The position numbers and the translations under genes were made by a program. The notes under the pieces are model-generated. The model was not told where the DNA came from, made no database searches, and saw nothing but the letters and a program-made list of their open reading frames with translations. A stretch of 64,000 bases of DNA, from NCBI RefSeq assembly GCF_001043055.1, contig NZ_JYLF01000005.1:186001-250000 (forward strand). Direction: 5' to 3'. Origin of the DNA: Pseudomonas weihenstephanensis. Its GTDB lineage: Bacteria > Pseudomonadota > Gammaproteobacteria > Pseudomonadales > Pseudomonadaceae. Positions 57,838 to 64,000 of the stretch are shown here, piece after piece. How positions within the stretch are numbered: the stretch's first letter is position 1; the number at the start of each line of letters is the position of its first letter.

Positions 57838-59163
57838 CTAGCGGATCTGGTGCTTGTGCAACAAACGGTAAAACGTAGGCCGCGACACGCCGAGCACGCG
57901 TGCGGCCACGCTGAGGTTATTGCTGTGGCGTTGCAATACGTCACACAGTGCCTGGCGTTCGGCCCGGTCTTTGTATTCTTCCAGCGTGCCCATTGCCACG
58001 CAGGGCGCTTGGCGCGCTTCAAGGCCCAGGTCAGGCGGTTCAATCTGCCGCCCTTCCGCCAGCACCAAACCGCGCCGAACCCGGTTGGCCAACTCGCGCA
58101 CGTTACCCGGCCATTGATGATTGCCCATCGCAACCAGGGCCTGGGCACTGAAGGTGCGCGGGCGGCGGCCGGTTTCAAGGCTGTAGAAGTGTGAAAAGTG
58201 ATTGGCCAGCATGGCCAGATCACCATGGCGTTCACGTAAAGGCGCGGTTTCCACCTGCAATACGTTGAGGCGGTAGTACAAGTCTTCACGAAACCGCCCA
58301 TTGACAATGGCCGCCTCCAAGTCGACGTGGGTGGCCGCCAACACCCGCACATCCACGGCAATCGGTTGACTGCCACCCACCCGTTCGATGTGTTTTTCCT
58401 GCAAAAAACGCAGCAAATTGGCTTGCAACTCCAGCGGCAGGTCGCCAATTTCGTCGAGGAATAACGTACCGCCGTTGGCGGCTTCAATACGGCCGGTCTT
58501 GCGTTGATGCGCCCCGGTAAACGCACCTTTTTCGTGGCCAAACAACTCGGACTGGATCAGGTGTTCAGGGATCGCCCCGCAATTGATCGCAACAAAGGGT
58601 TTGTCGTGACGCTGTGACTGACGGTGCAGGGTGCGGGCAACCAACTCCTTGCCGGTGCCGCTTTCGCCGCGGATCAACACCGGGGATTCGGTGGGTGCCA
58701 GTTTGCCCAGGAGTTTGCGCAGGTCACGAATGGTACGGCTTTCACCCAGTAACTCATGACCGGCGCTCGCCACCGCACTCAAACCCTGCCCACGTAACCG
58801 GGCCATGCCAAACGCTCGCCCCAACGTGACCTGGACCCGTGATACGTCAAAGGGCAAGGTGTGGAAGTCAAAAAACCACTCGCCGACAAAATCGCCCATT
58901 TTCTTCAGTTTCAAGACCTCAGGGCTGAGCACGGCAATCCACTCGGTGCCGCTGCGGCTGATCATGTCTTTGACGGCTTCAGGGCGCTCCAAGTGAAACG
59001 GTTGCAGGCGAAGCAAGCCTACGTCACATGAACGATCAAACACGGCGTCCAGATTACAACTGTCCACATTCCAGCCGATGGTACGCAGCCCGGGCAGTAT
59101 CTGATGACAATCATCACAAGGATCAACCACTAACAGACGGCGGGATGAGGACATTTCGAGCAT
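57838..59163 (-). CDS. VpsR-type sigma-54-dependent transcriptional regulator
   Basis: A 441-residue enhancer-binding protein. Residues 1-125 are a VpsR-like receiver-related domain (SSRRLLVVDPCDDCHQILPG). Residues 145-375 are the AAA+ domain with Walker A IRGESGTGKELVARTLHRQ, the sigma-54 contact motif EKGAFTGAHQRKTGRIEAAN and Walker B GTLFLDEIGDLPLELQANLL. The C-terminus is a Fis-type helix-turn-helix (NNLSVAARVLGVSRPTFYRL). The start at 59163 has AAGGAA upstream. It is convergent with the fap operon, whose promoter is of sigma-54 type, so fap control is a reasonable inference. Confidence 0.88.
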   Translation of the reverse strand: MLEMSSSRRLLVVDPCDDCHQILPGLRTIGWNVDSCNLDAVFDRSCDVGLLRLQPFHLERPEAVKDMISRSGTEWIAVLSPEVLKLKKMGDFVGEWFFDFHTLPFDVSRVQVTLGRAFGMARLRGQGLSAVASAGHELLGESRTIRDLRKLLGKLAPTESPVLIRGESGTGKELVARTLHRQSQRHDKPFVAINCGAIPEHLIQSELFGHEKGAFTGAHQRKTGRIEAANGGTLFLDEIGDLPLELQANLLRFLQEKHIERVGGSQPIAVDVRVLAATHVDLEAAIVNGRFREDLYYRLNVLQVETAPLRERHGDLAMLANHFSHFYSLETGRRPRTFSAQALVAMGNHQWPGNVRELANRVRRGLVLAEGRQIEPPDLGLEARQAPCVAMGTLEEYKDRAERQALCDVLQRHSNNLSVAARVLGVSRPTFYRLLHKHQIR

Positions 59164-59505
59164 GACTGTTCCTTGGCGCCAAAATAATAAAAGGTTTGTA
59201 GAAACAGTAAGTTGTAGAAGCTGTTGGTAACGGTAGTCATTCTTTGACGCGCGCTTGTACCGTTTCTTTATAAGCCTAATATCAAATTGAACTTTACCCA
59301 TTCAAAGAGCATTAGCCGTCACTCAAAAGAGTGTTTTCGAGCACGCAGAAAAATTGACCTGAATCAGGTTTATTAAAAAAGGTTTAAAAAATCGATTCTT
59401 TGTGTGACCTGAGAGGGGGCATCGGTCATCAGTACAAGTAACCAACCGAACGGTATGCCCAGCCGACGGTTAATCACTTGATGGGCCTATTAGAGAGACC
59501 ACCTT
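59164..59505. other. Divergent upstream region of the sigma-54 regulator
   Basis: No gene is present. The region is A+T-rich. On the plus strand TTGACG (59244-59249), 17 bases and TTTATA (59267-59272) make a fair sigma-70 promoter toward the small gene at 59506. I see no clear promoter for the regulator. Confidence 0.45.
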
Positions 59506-59772
59506 ATGAACGCCCCGCTCCGTTTCAACGAAGCACTTTTGATTGCCGGCCACGCCTTTGAGCCTTTCCAATGCGTTGCCTGGGCTGCACAAGAAGGCCA
59601 TGGCGAACTGAGCCTAAGCGTCATTGACCGCACCAATACCCGTATTGTTAGCAAACAGATCCCCCGCAGTGCCTGCGCTGACGCCGCCCAACTCGAAAAC
59701 CTGCTGGCCCAAACCCGCGCCGAGTTAAGCAATGACGGCTACACGCTGCAACCTTGGGTGATGCCGGCTTAA
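59506..59772 (+). CDS. Conserved small Pseudomonas protein (88 aa)
   Basis: An 88-residue soluble protein, MNAPLRFNEALLIAGHAFEP then FQCVAWAAQEGHGELSLSVI, ending YTLQPWVMPA. It is a short alpha-beta protein of a type I know only as hypothetical in pseudomonads. Monocistronic, with a promoter-like pair about 240 bp upstream. No function can be offered. Confidence 0.65.
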   Translation: MNAPLRFNEALLIAGHAFEPFQCVAWAAQEGHGELSLSVIDRTNTRIVSKQIPRSACADAAQLENLLAQTRAELSNDGYTLQPWVMPA

Positions 59773-59789
59773 GGCGCAGATCAATACGG

Positions 59790-59928
59790 CTGTAGCCCTG
59801 ATGAGTCGTGCGAGGCTACGTATGCCCGCGCAGCAGTTGTAACAGCATCAATCTGGTGGTTCAGACACACCGCAGTGCTCGGGTTTACGGCTGCTGCGCA
59901 CCCGAGCGCTGCTTCGTGCCTCGTCAGC
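59790..59928. repeat. Degenerate intergenic repeat
   Basis: CTGTAGCCCTGATGAGTCGTGCGAGGC at the left and GCCTCGTCAGCGCCTAC at the right make inverted ends around an A+T-poor middle. The arrangement resembles the TGTAGC...GCTACA elements of Pseudomonas and the decayed copy after mrpG. Confidence 0.4.
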
Positions 59929-59930
59929 GC

Positions 59931-60545
59931 CTACACGATTTTGAGTTCGTCGATGTGCCGGTAATCCATGCCCAGACCGGTCGCCATTTGCTTGGCCCGG
60001 CCCAGGCGGATCGGCCCGCGCTCTATATCGACAAGTACCCCCGGGCACTCGATCCGCGGCAGTGTTGACCACTCTTTGAGGCGACCGTCCGTGAACAGCA
60101 ACACCTGCTGCTGTTCATTCACAAGGCGCTTTTGCCGGGTGCTCAGCCAGGACGCCGCCTCAGCCAGCGCCTCCAGTAATGGCGTGCCGCCGCCCGCCCC
60201 CAAAGTAGTCAGCCAGTCGTGCAACGTCTTTGAGGCTTTTAGCCCGCTCACGTGCCAGGTCGGCACATTGCCACTCGCGGTCATGACGGCAACCAGCGCA
60301 CGCTCGCGGTAAGCCTGTTCAAACACCTGGGCCAATAACCCTTTGGCATCGGTCAGCGATTGATGGCGACGGGTTGAAGCCGAAGCATCAACGATCACCA
60401 GCCACATGGCCTGCGGCGTACTTTGACGCTGATTAAAGGCCAAATCCCGGCGTGTTCGCGGGCGCCCGCGCAGCAGTGTCTGAACCCAATCAATTGAACC
60501 CAATGCACCCCTGCGACTGGCACCTTGCTTGCCCGTTTTCAACAT
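59931..60545 (-). CDS. VWA-domain protein of the cobaltochelatase (ChlD-like)
   Basis: About 204 residues with a von Willebrand A fold: the MIDAS motif LVIVDASASTRRHQSLTDAK (D-x-S-x-S), MTASGNVPTWHVSGLKASKT, LGAGGGTPLLEALAEAASWL and QVLLFTDGRLKEWSTLPRIE. It corresponds to the C-terminal domain of ChlD/CobT. The ATG at 60545 is a conservative start; the same frame runs upstream into chlI, and a TTG at 60575 is possible. With the AAA+ protein and CobN it forms the ATP-driven cobalt insertion machine of aerobic B12 synthesis. Confidence 0.78.
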   Translation of the reverse strand: MLKTGKQGASRRGALGSIDWVQTLLRGRPRTRRDLAFNQRQSTPQAMWLVIVDASASTRRHQSLTDAKGLLAQVFEQAYRERALVAVMTASGNVPTWHVSGLKASKTLHDWLTTLGAGGGTPLLEALAEAASWLSTRQKRLVNEQQQVLLFTDGRLKEWSTLPRIECPGVLVDIERGPIRLGRAKQMATGLGMDYRHIDELKIV

Positions 60546-60595
60546 TCCGGCTTGGGGTTTGGCACCCGCCCCCAACGCTGAAAGGGGGCGAATGC

Positions 60596-61603
60596 CTAAG
60601 GCTTTTTTGGCCAGACGGGTATTTCTCGACGCGCACCTACCGCCTGTGGCTGGGCTGGCAACTCGCCCCACTGCCCTTGCCCTGCGCTGGAAGTCGAGTT
60701 GCCGGTTGTGGTTTGAGGCGGCATCGACTCCGGGGCTGGCGATTGTGCCGCATGCGCTCGCCGACGATGACGCAAGGCAAACTCGGCGACGGCATCTATG
60801 TCGTGCTGGGCAATTGCGCTGGCGCCGCGCCAGGCCGCATGGGCACGGGCAGCACGCAGCCACACCAGGTCGGCACGCATGCCGTCGACACCTGCGGCGA
60901 AGCAACACTCGGTAATGGTTGCCAGCGTCTGGTCATCCAGCGCTATCTGGCCGAGCAATGCGCGGGCCTGCTCACACCGTGCGCGCAAGGCATCCTGATG
61001 GCTGGCCCAGCGGGCGCAAAAGCCTTGCGGATCAGCGTCAAAATCCAGACGCCGACGAATGATTTCGCCGCGCTCGGCCGGTAGCGGCTGCCCGCTCATG
61101 ACCACATTCAGGCCAAAACGGTCGAGCAACTGCGGGCGTAATTCGCCCTCTTCCGGGTTCATGGTGCCAATCAGCACAAAACGCGCCGGGTGACGATGGG
61201 ATATGCCATCACGCTCAACCACGTTGGTGCCGCTGGCGGCAACGTCGAGCAACACGTCGACCAGGTGGTCGGCCAGCAAGTTCACTTCATCGACATACAG
61301 CACGCCGCCATCGGCCTTGGCCAACACGCCGGGCGAAAACTGCGCCGTGCCTTGACCCAACGCGGCATCCAGGTCGAGGGTTCCGACCAGTCGCTCTTCG
61401 GTAGCCCCCAACGGCAGCGTGACGAACTGACCGCTGGCCAGCACATCTGCCAGGCCGCGGGCCAAGGTCGATTTGGCCATGCCGCGCGGGCCTTCGATCA
61501 GCACGCCACCGACCTTGGGGTCAATTGCAGTCAGGCACAGCGCCAGTTTCAAATCCTCGGCGCCCACGACTGCGGAGAGTGGAAAGTGCGGGGTGTCAGT
61601 CAT
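60596..61603 (-). CDS. AAA+ ATPase subunit of the cobaltochelatase (ChlI-like)
   Basis: A 335-residue AAA+ protein with Walker A GVLIEGPRGMAKSTLARGLA (near 40), Walker B GGVLYVDEVNLLADHLVDVL and the sensor region RFVLIGTMNPEEGELRPQLL followed by DRFGLNVV. The family comprises ChlI/BchI magnesium chelatase ATPases, used in pseudomonads as the CobS substitute. It lies between cobN and the VWA gene on the same strand. The C-terminal 60 residues are Pro/Gln-rich. Confidence 0.87.
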   Translation of the reverse strand: MTDTPHFPLSAVVGAEDLKLALCLTAIDPKVGGVLIEGPRGMAKSTLARGLADVLASGQFVTLPLGATEERLVGTLDLDAALGQGTAQFSPGVLAKADGGVLYVDEVNLLADHLVDVLLDVAASGTNVVERDGISHRHPARFVLIGTMNPEEGELRPQLLDRFGLNVVMSGQPLPAERGEIIRRRLDFDADPQGFCARWASHQDALRARCEQARALLGQIALDDQTLATITECCFAAGVDGMRADLVWLRAARAHAAWRGASAIAQHDIDAVAEFALRHRRRAHAAQSPAPESMPPQTTTGNSTSSAGQGQWGELPAQPQAVGARREIPVWPKKP

Positions 61604-61618
61604 GTCCAGATTTCCAAG

Positions 61619-64000
61619 TCAGTCTTCTTCAATGTCGAGCAGCAGGTTTTCCAACGCCTCGCGGTACTCACCCGGCTCACGCCACAATCCACGCTGCTGG
61701 GCTTCCAGCAGGCGTTCGGTCATGTCGCGCAGGGCGTGCGGGTTGTGTTGCTGCACGAACTGGCGTGTGTCGCCATCCAGCAAGTAGGCATCAGCAAGCA
61801 ACGCGTACTGATGATCGTCGATCAAATGCGTGGTGGCATCGAACGCAAACACATTGTCCAGCGTGGCGGCCATTTCAAACGCGCCTTTATAACCGTGACG
61901 CTTAACCCCCTCGATCCACTTGGGGTTGGCGGCACGCGAACGGATCACCCGGTTCAGCTCTTCTTTGAGGGTACGGATTTTAGGCAAATCGGGCTGGCTG
62001 TGGTCGCCGTGATAGCTGGCCGCCGATTGACCGCTCAAGCTTTCCACGGCCGCCAGCATGCCACCCTGGAACTGATAGTAATCATTAGAGTCGAGCAGAT
62101 CATGCTCACGGTTGTCCTGATTTTGCACCACGGCCTGTACCTGACTCAGGCGCTGGGCGAACTGGTCACGCGCGGCCGTGCCTTCATCGGCACCGCCATA
62201 CGCATAACCGCCCCAGTTCAAGTACACCTCGGCCAGGTCCTCGCGGCTCTGCCACACCCGCCCATCAATGGCATTTTGCACCCCGGCGCCATAAGCACCG
62301 GGCTTGGCCCCGAATATGCGCCAGCCCGCCTGGCGTGCAGCGGCTTGCGGCGCAATGCCTTCGCGCTCCAATTGCTCGCGCTCGGCACGCACTTTGGCCG
62401 CTAGCGGATTCAGCTCATCCGGTTCATCCAGCGCCGCCACGGCTTGCACGGCGGCGTCAAACAGGCGAATGAGGTTGGCAAAGGCATCACGAAAGAACCC
62501 GGACACCCGCAGCGTCACATCGACACGCGGCCGGTCGAGCAAGCTGACCGGCAGGATTTCAAAGTCATCCACCCGCTGGCTGCCCGTGGCCCACACCGGG
62601 CGTACGCCCATCAGTGCCATGGCTTGCGCGATGTCATCACCGCCCGTGCGCATGGTGGCCGTGCCCCACACCGACAGTCCCAACTGACGCAGATGGTCGC
62701 CGTGGTCTTGCAAATGACGTTCGAGAATCAGGTTGGCCGATTGAAAACCGATGCGCCACGCGGTGGTGGTGGGCAGGTTGCGCACATCCACCGAAAAGAA
62801 ATTGCGCCCGGTGGGCAATACATCCAGTCGCCCGCGGCTCGGTGCGCCACTGGGGCCGGCGGGCACAAAGCGTCCCTGCAAGGCATCGAGCAAACCTTGC
62901 ATTTCAGCCGGGCCGCACGCATCCAGACGCGGGGCGACCACCTCAAGCAAGGCGTCAAAAATGCTCTGCACTTCGCACCATTGCTCGCCGTCAGGCAGGT
63001 GCAATTGACCGTCTAACGCATGCTCGATCAATTGCGCGGCATACAGTTCAAGGCGCTCACGGGTATCACCTGCGGTGCGCCAAAGCGCCTCACTGACCGC
63101 CAGCAACACCCCCGGCCGGGGCGCTGTCCACGGTTCAGCCAGGGCGCAATCGAGCGGGTCAAAGCCCAGTTCGAATGCCTTGGCCAGCGCACGCAATACG
63201 CTGGACTGCGCCCCACGTCCGTCGCCACGCGGAATGCGTAACAACGCCAACAGCGTGTCGATGCGCAAACGGCCGCTGGGCGATTCGCCGAAGATGTGCA
63301 GCCCGTCGCGTATTTGCGACTCTTTGAGGTCGCACAGGTAGGTGTCGAGCCGCGGCAGCCAGATCGCAGCATCGGCATCGCTGTCGAGCTTTTCATCCAG
63401 TTGTAATTCGCGGTCGATATGGGTTTCGCGCACCAGCTTCAGAATGTCGCGTTGCAGCTCACGCGCGCGCCGCGGGTCCAGCAGTTGGGCTTCGTAATAC
63501 TCGTCAGCCAACAGCTCCAGATCGCGCAGCGGGCCATAGGTTTCTGCACGGGTCAGTGGCGGCATGAGGTGGTCGATGATCACCGCCTGCGTCCGCCGTT
63601 TGGCCTGCGCGCCCTCGCCCGGGTCATTCACGATGAACGGGTAGACATTGGGCAGCGGGCCGAGCAGTGCGTCGGGCCAGCAGTGCTCTGAAAGACCGAC
63701 GCCCTTACCCGGCAACCATTCCAGATTGCCGTGTTTGCCGACGTGGACCACGGCGTGCGCGCCGTAGGTGTGACGCAGCCAAAAGTAGAACGCCAGATAC
63801 GCGTGCGGCGGCACCAAATCCGGGTCGTGGTAGACCGCGCTGGCGTCCACTTGGTAGCCACGGGCGGGCTGAATGCCGACAAAGGTCTGGCCAAATCGCA
63901 GGCCGGCGATCATCAGCCGTCCACTGCGAAACATTGGATCGTTTTCAGGGCTGCCCCACCGTTCCAGCACGGCGCGCTGATTGGCTTGAGGTAAGGCCCT
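61619..64000 (-). CDS. cobN: Cobaltochelatase subunit CobN, C-terminal part (truncated by window edge)
   Basis: The frame is open to the right edge and about 790 residues are visible of roughly 1250 usual. Motifs include HAVVHVGKHGNLEWLPGKGV, VYPFIVNDPGEGAQAKRRTQ, LTRAETYGPLRDLELLADEY, LSVWGTATMRTGGDDIAQAM and AYLNWGGYAYGG-type YLNWGGYAYGGADEGTAA near the C-terminus. CobN inserts Co2+ into hydrogenobyrinate a,c-diamide. Its stop is 15 bp before chlI, so the three chelatase genes form an operon. Confidence 0.93.
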   Translation of the reverse strand, partial: RALPQANQRAVLERWGSPENDPMFRSGRLMIAGLRFGQTFVGIQPARGYQVDASAVYHDPDLVPPHAYLAFYFWLRHTYGAHAVVHVGKHGNLEWLPGKGVGLSEHCWPDALLGPLPNVYPFIVNDPGEGAQAKRRTQAVIIDHLMPPLTRAETYGPLRDLELLADEYYEAQLLDPRRARELQRDILKLVRETHIDRELQLDEKLDSDADAAIWLPRLDTYLCDLKESQIRDGLHIFGESPSGRLRIDTLLALLRIPRGDGRGAQSSVLRALAKAFELGFDPLDCALAEPWTAPRPGVLLAVSEALWRTAGDTRERLELYAAQLIEHALDGQLHLPDGEQWCEVQSIFDALLEVVAPRLDACGPAEMQGLLDALQGRFVPAGPSGAPSRGRLDVLPTGRNFFSVDVRNLPTTTAWRIGFQSANLILERHLQDHGDHLRQLGLSVWGTATMRTGGDDIAQAMALMGVRPVWATGSQRVDDFEILPVSLLDRPRVDVTLRVSGFFRDAFANLIRLFDAAVQAVAALDEPDELNPLAAKVRAEREQLEREGIAPQAAARQAGWRIFGAKPGAYGAGVQNAIDGRVWQSREDLAEVYLNWGGYAYGGADEGTAARDQFAQRLSQVQAVVQNQDNREHDLLDSNDYYQFQGGMLAAVESLSGQSAASYHGDHSQPDLPKIRTLKEELNRVIRSRAANPKWIEGVKRHGYKGAFEMAATLDNVFAFDATTHLIDDHQYALLADAYLLDGDTRQFVQQHNPHALRDMTERLLEAQQRGLWREPGEYREALENLLLDIEED

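Noticed and set aside
61190..62404. 404-residue open frame on the plus strand
   Set aside because: It lies antisense to cobN and chlI, has no recognisable domain, and owes its length to the high G+C third positions of the real genes.

Overview
The window looks like chromosomal DNA of a Pseudomonas species, probably of the P. fluorescens/P. fragi-like lineages; I cannot fix the species. The evidence is gene content and order: a fused MrpA/B antiporter operon, a fapABCDEF amyloid operon, a dpkA/amaD D-lysine cluster and a cobN-chlI-VWA cobaltochelatase set. The left half (1 to about 29.5 kb, possibly to about 34 kb) is an integrated temperate phage whose left end lies outside the window.

Prophage, 1-29469. 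The leftward late genes run from the right: Q-like protein, holin, terminase small and large subunits, gpW-like joiner, portal, ClpP-type protease, decoration protein, major capsid, head-tail joiners, then a P2-like contractile tail (V, W, J, I, fibre, fibre chaperone, sheath, tube, E, E', tape measure, cut by the window edge). It is a lambda-like head joined to a P2-like tail. Two morons interrupt it: a YkvI-family membrane transporter between decoration protein and capsid (10862-11950), and an opposite-strand 147-residue protein beside the terminase (15552-15995). The leftward early genes are Cro/YdaS, CII-like, a zinc-finger protein and a 905-residue primase-helicase. The primase is followed by two large imperfect palindromes built from a repeated AACC..CCTGACACA element, a possible origin. 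The rightward genes are a CI/S24 repressor without the usual catalytic Lys, a dNMP kinase, a KilAC-type protein, a PrtN-family activator, DUF2303, DUF4224 and a tyrosine integrase. The element CCTCTCACCA recurs five times in the early region, always in the sense of transcription, and three copies sit in hairpin loops.

Candidate defence cassette, 29747-33481. Between the integrase and a tRNA-Cys gene lies a visibly A+T-richer two-gene operon on the minus strand. It encodes an 820-residue STAND-type NTPase, with a HEPN-like R-x5-H motif at the N-terminus and TPR-like repeats at the C-terminus, and a 418-residue HEPN/Toprim-associated protein. It has its own terminator and lies inside 17-bp inverted repeats. 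I regard it as the most interesting system in the window: probably an abortive-infection anti-phage module that I cannot match to a named system.

Chromosomal half, 34.0-64 kb. In order: tRNA-Cys, a small lipoprotein, a divergent XRE-cupin regulator and EamA exporter, the mrpA(B)CDEFG antiporter operon, an SLC13 anion transporter, a TonB C-terminal fragment, the D-lysine catabolic cluster (dpkA divergent from an RpiR regulator, ABC transporter and amaD oxidase), pnuC with an NadR-like kinase, and the fap operon. The fap operon has a likely sigma-54 promoter, a terminator after fapC and a converging VpsR-type sigma-54 activator. The window ends with a small conserved protein and the cobaltochelatase genes, cobN being cut by the right edge.
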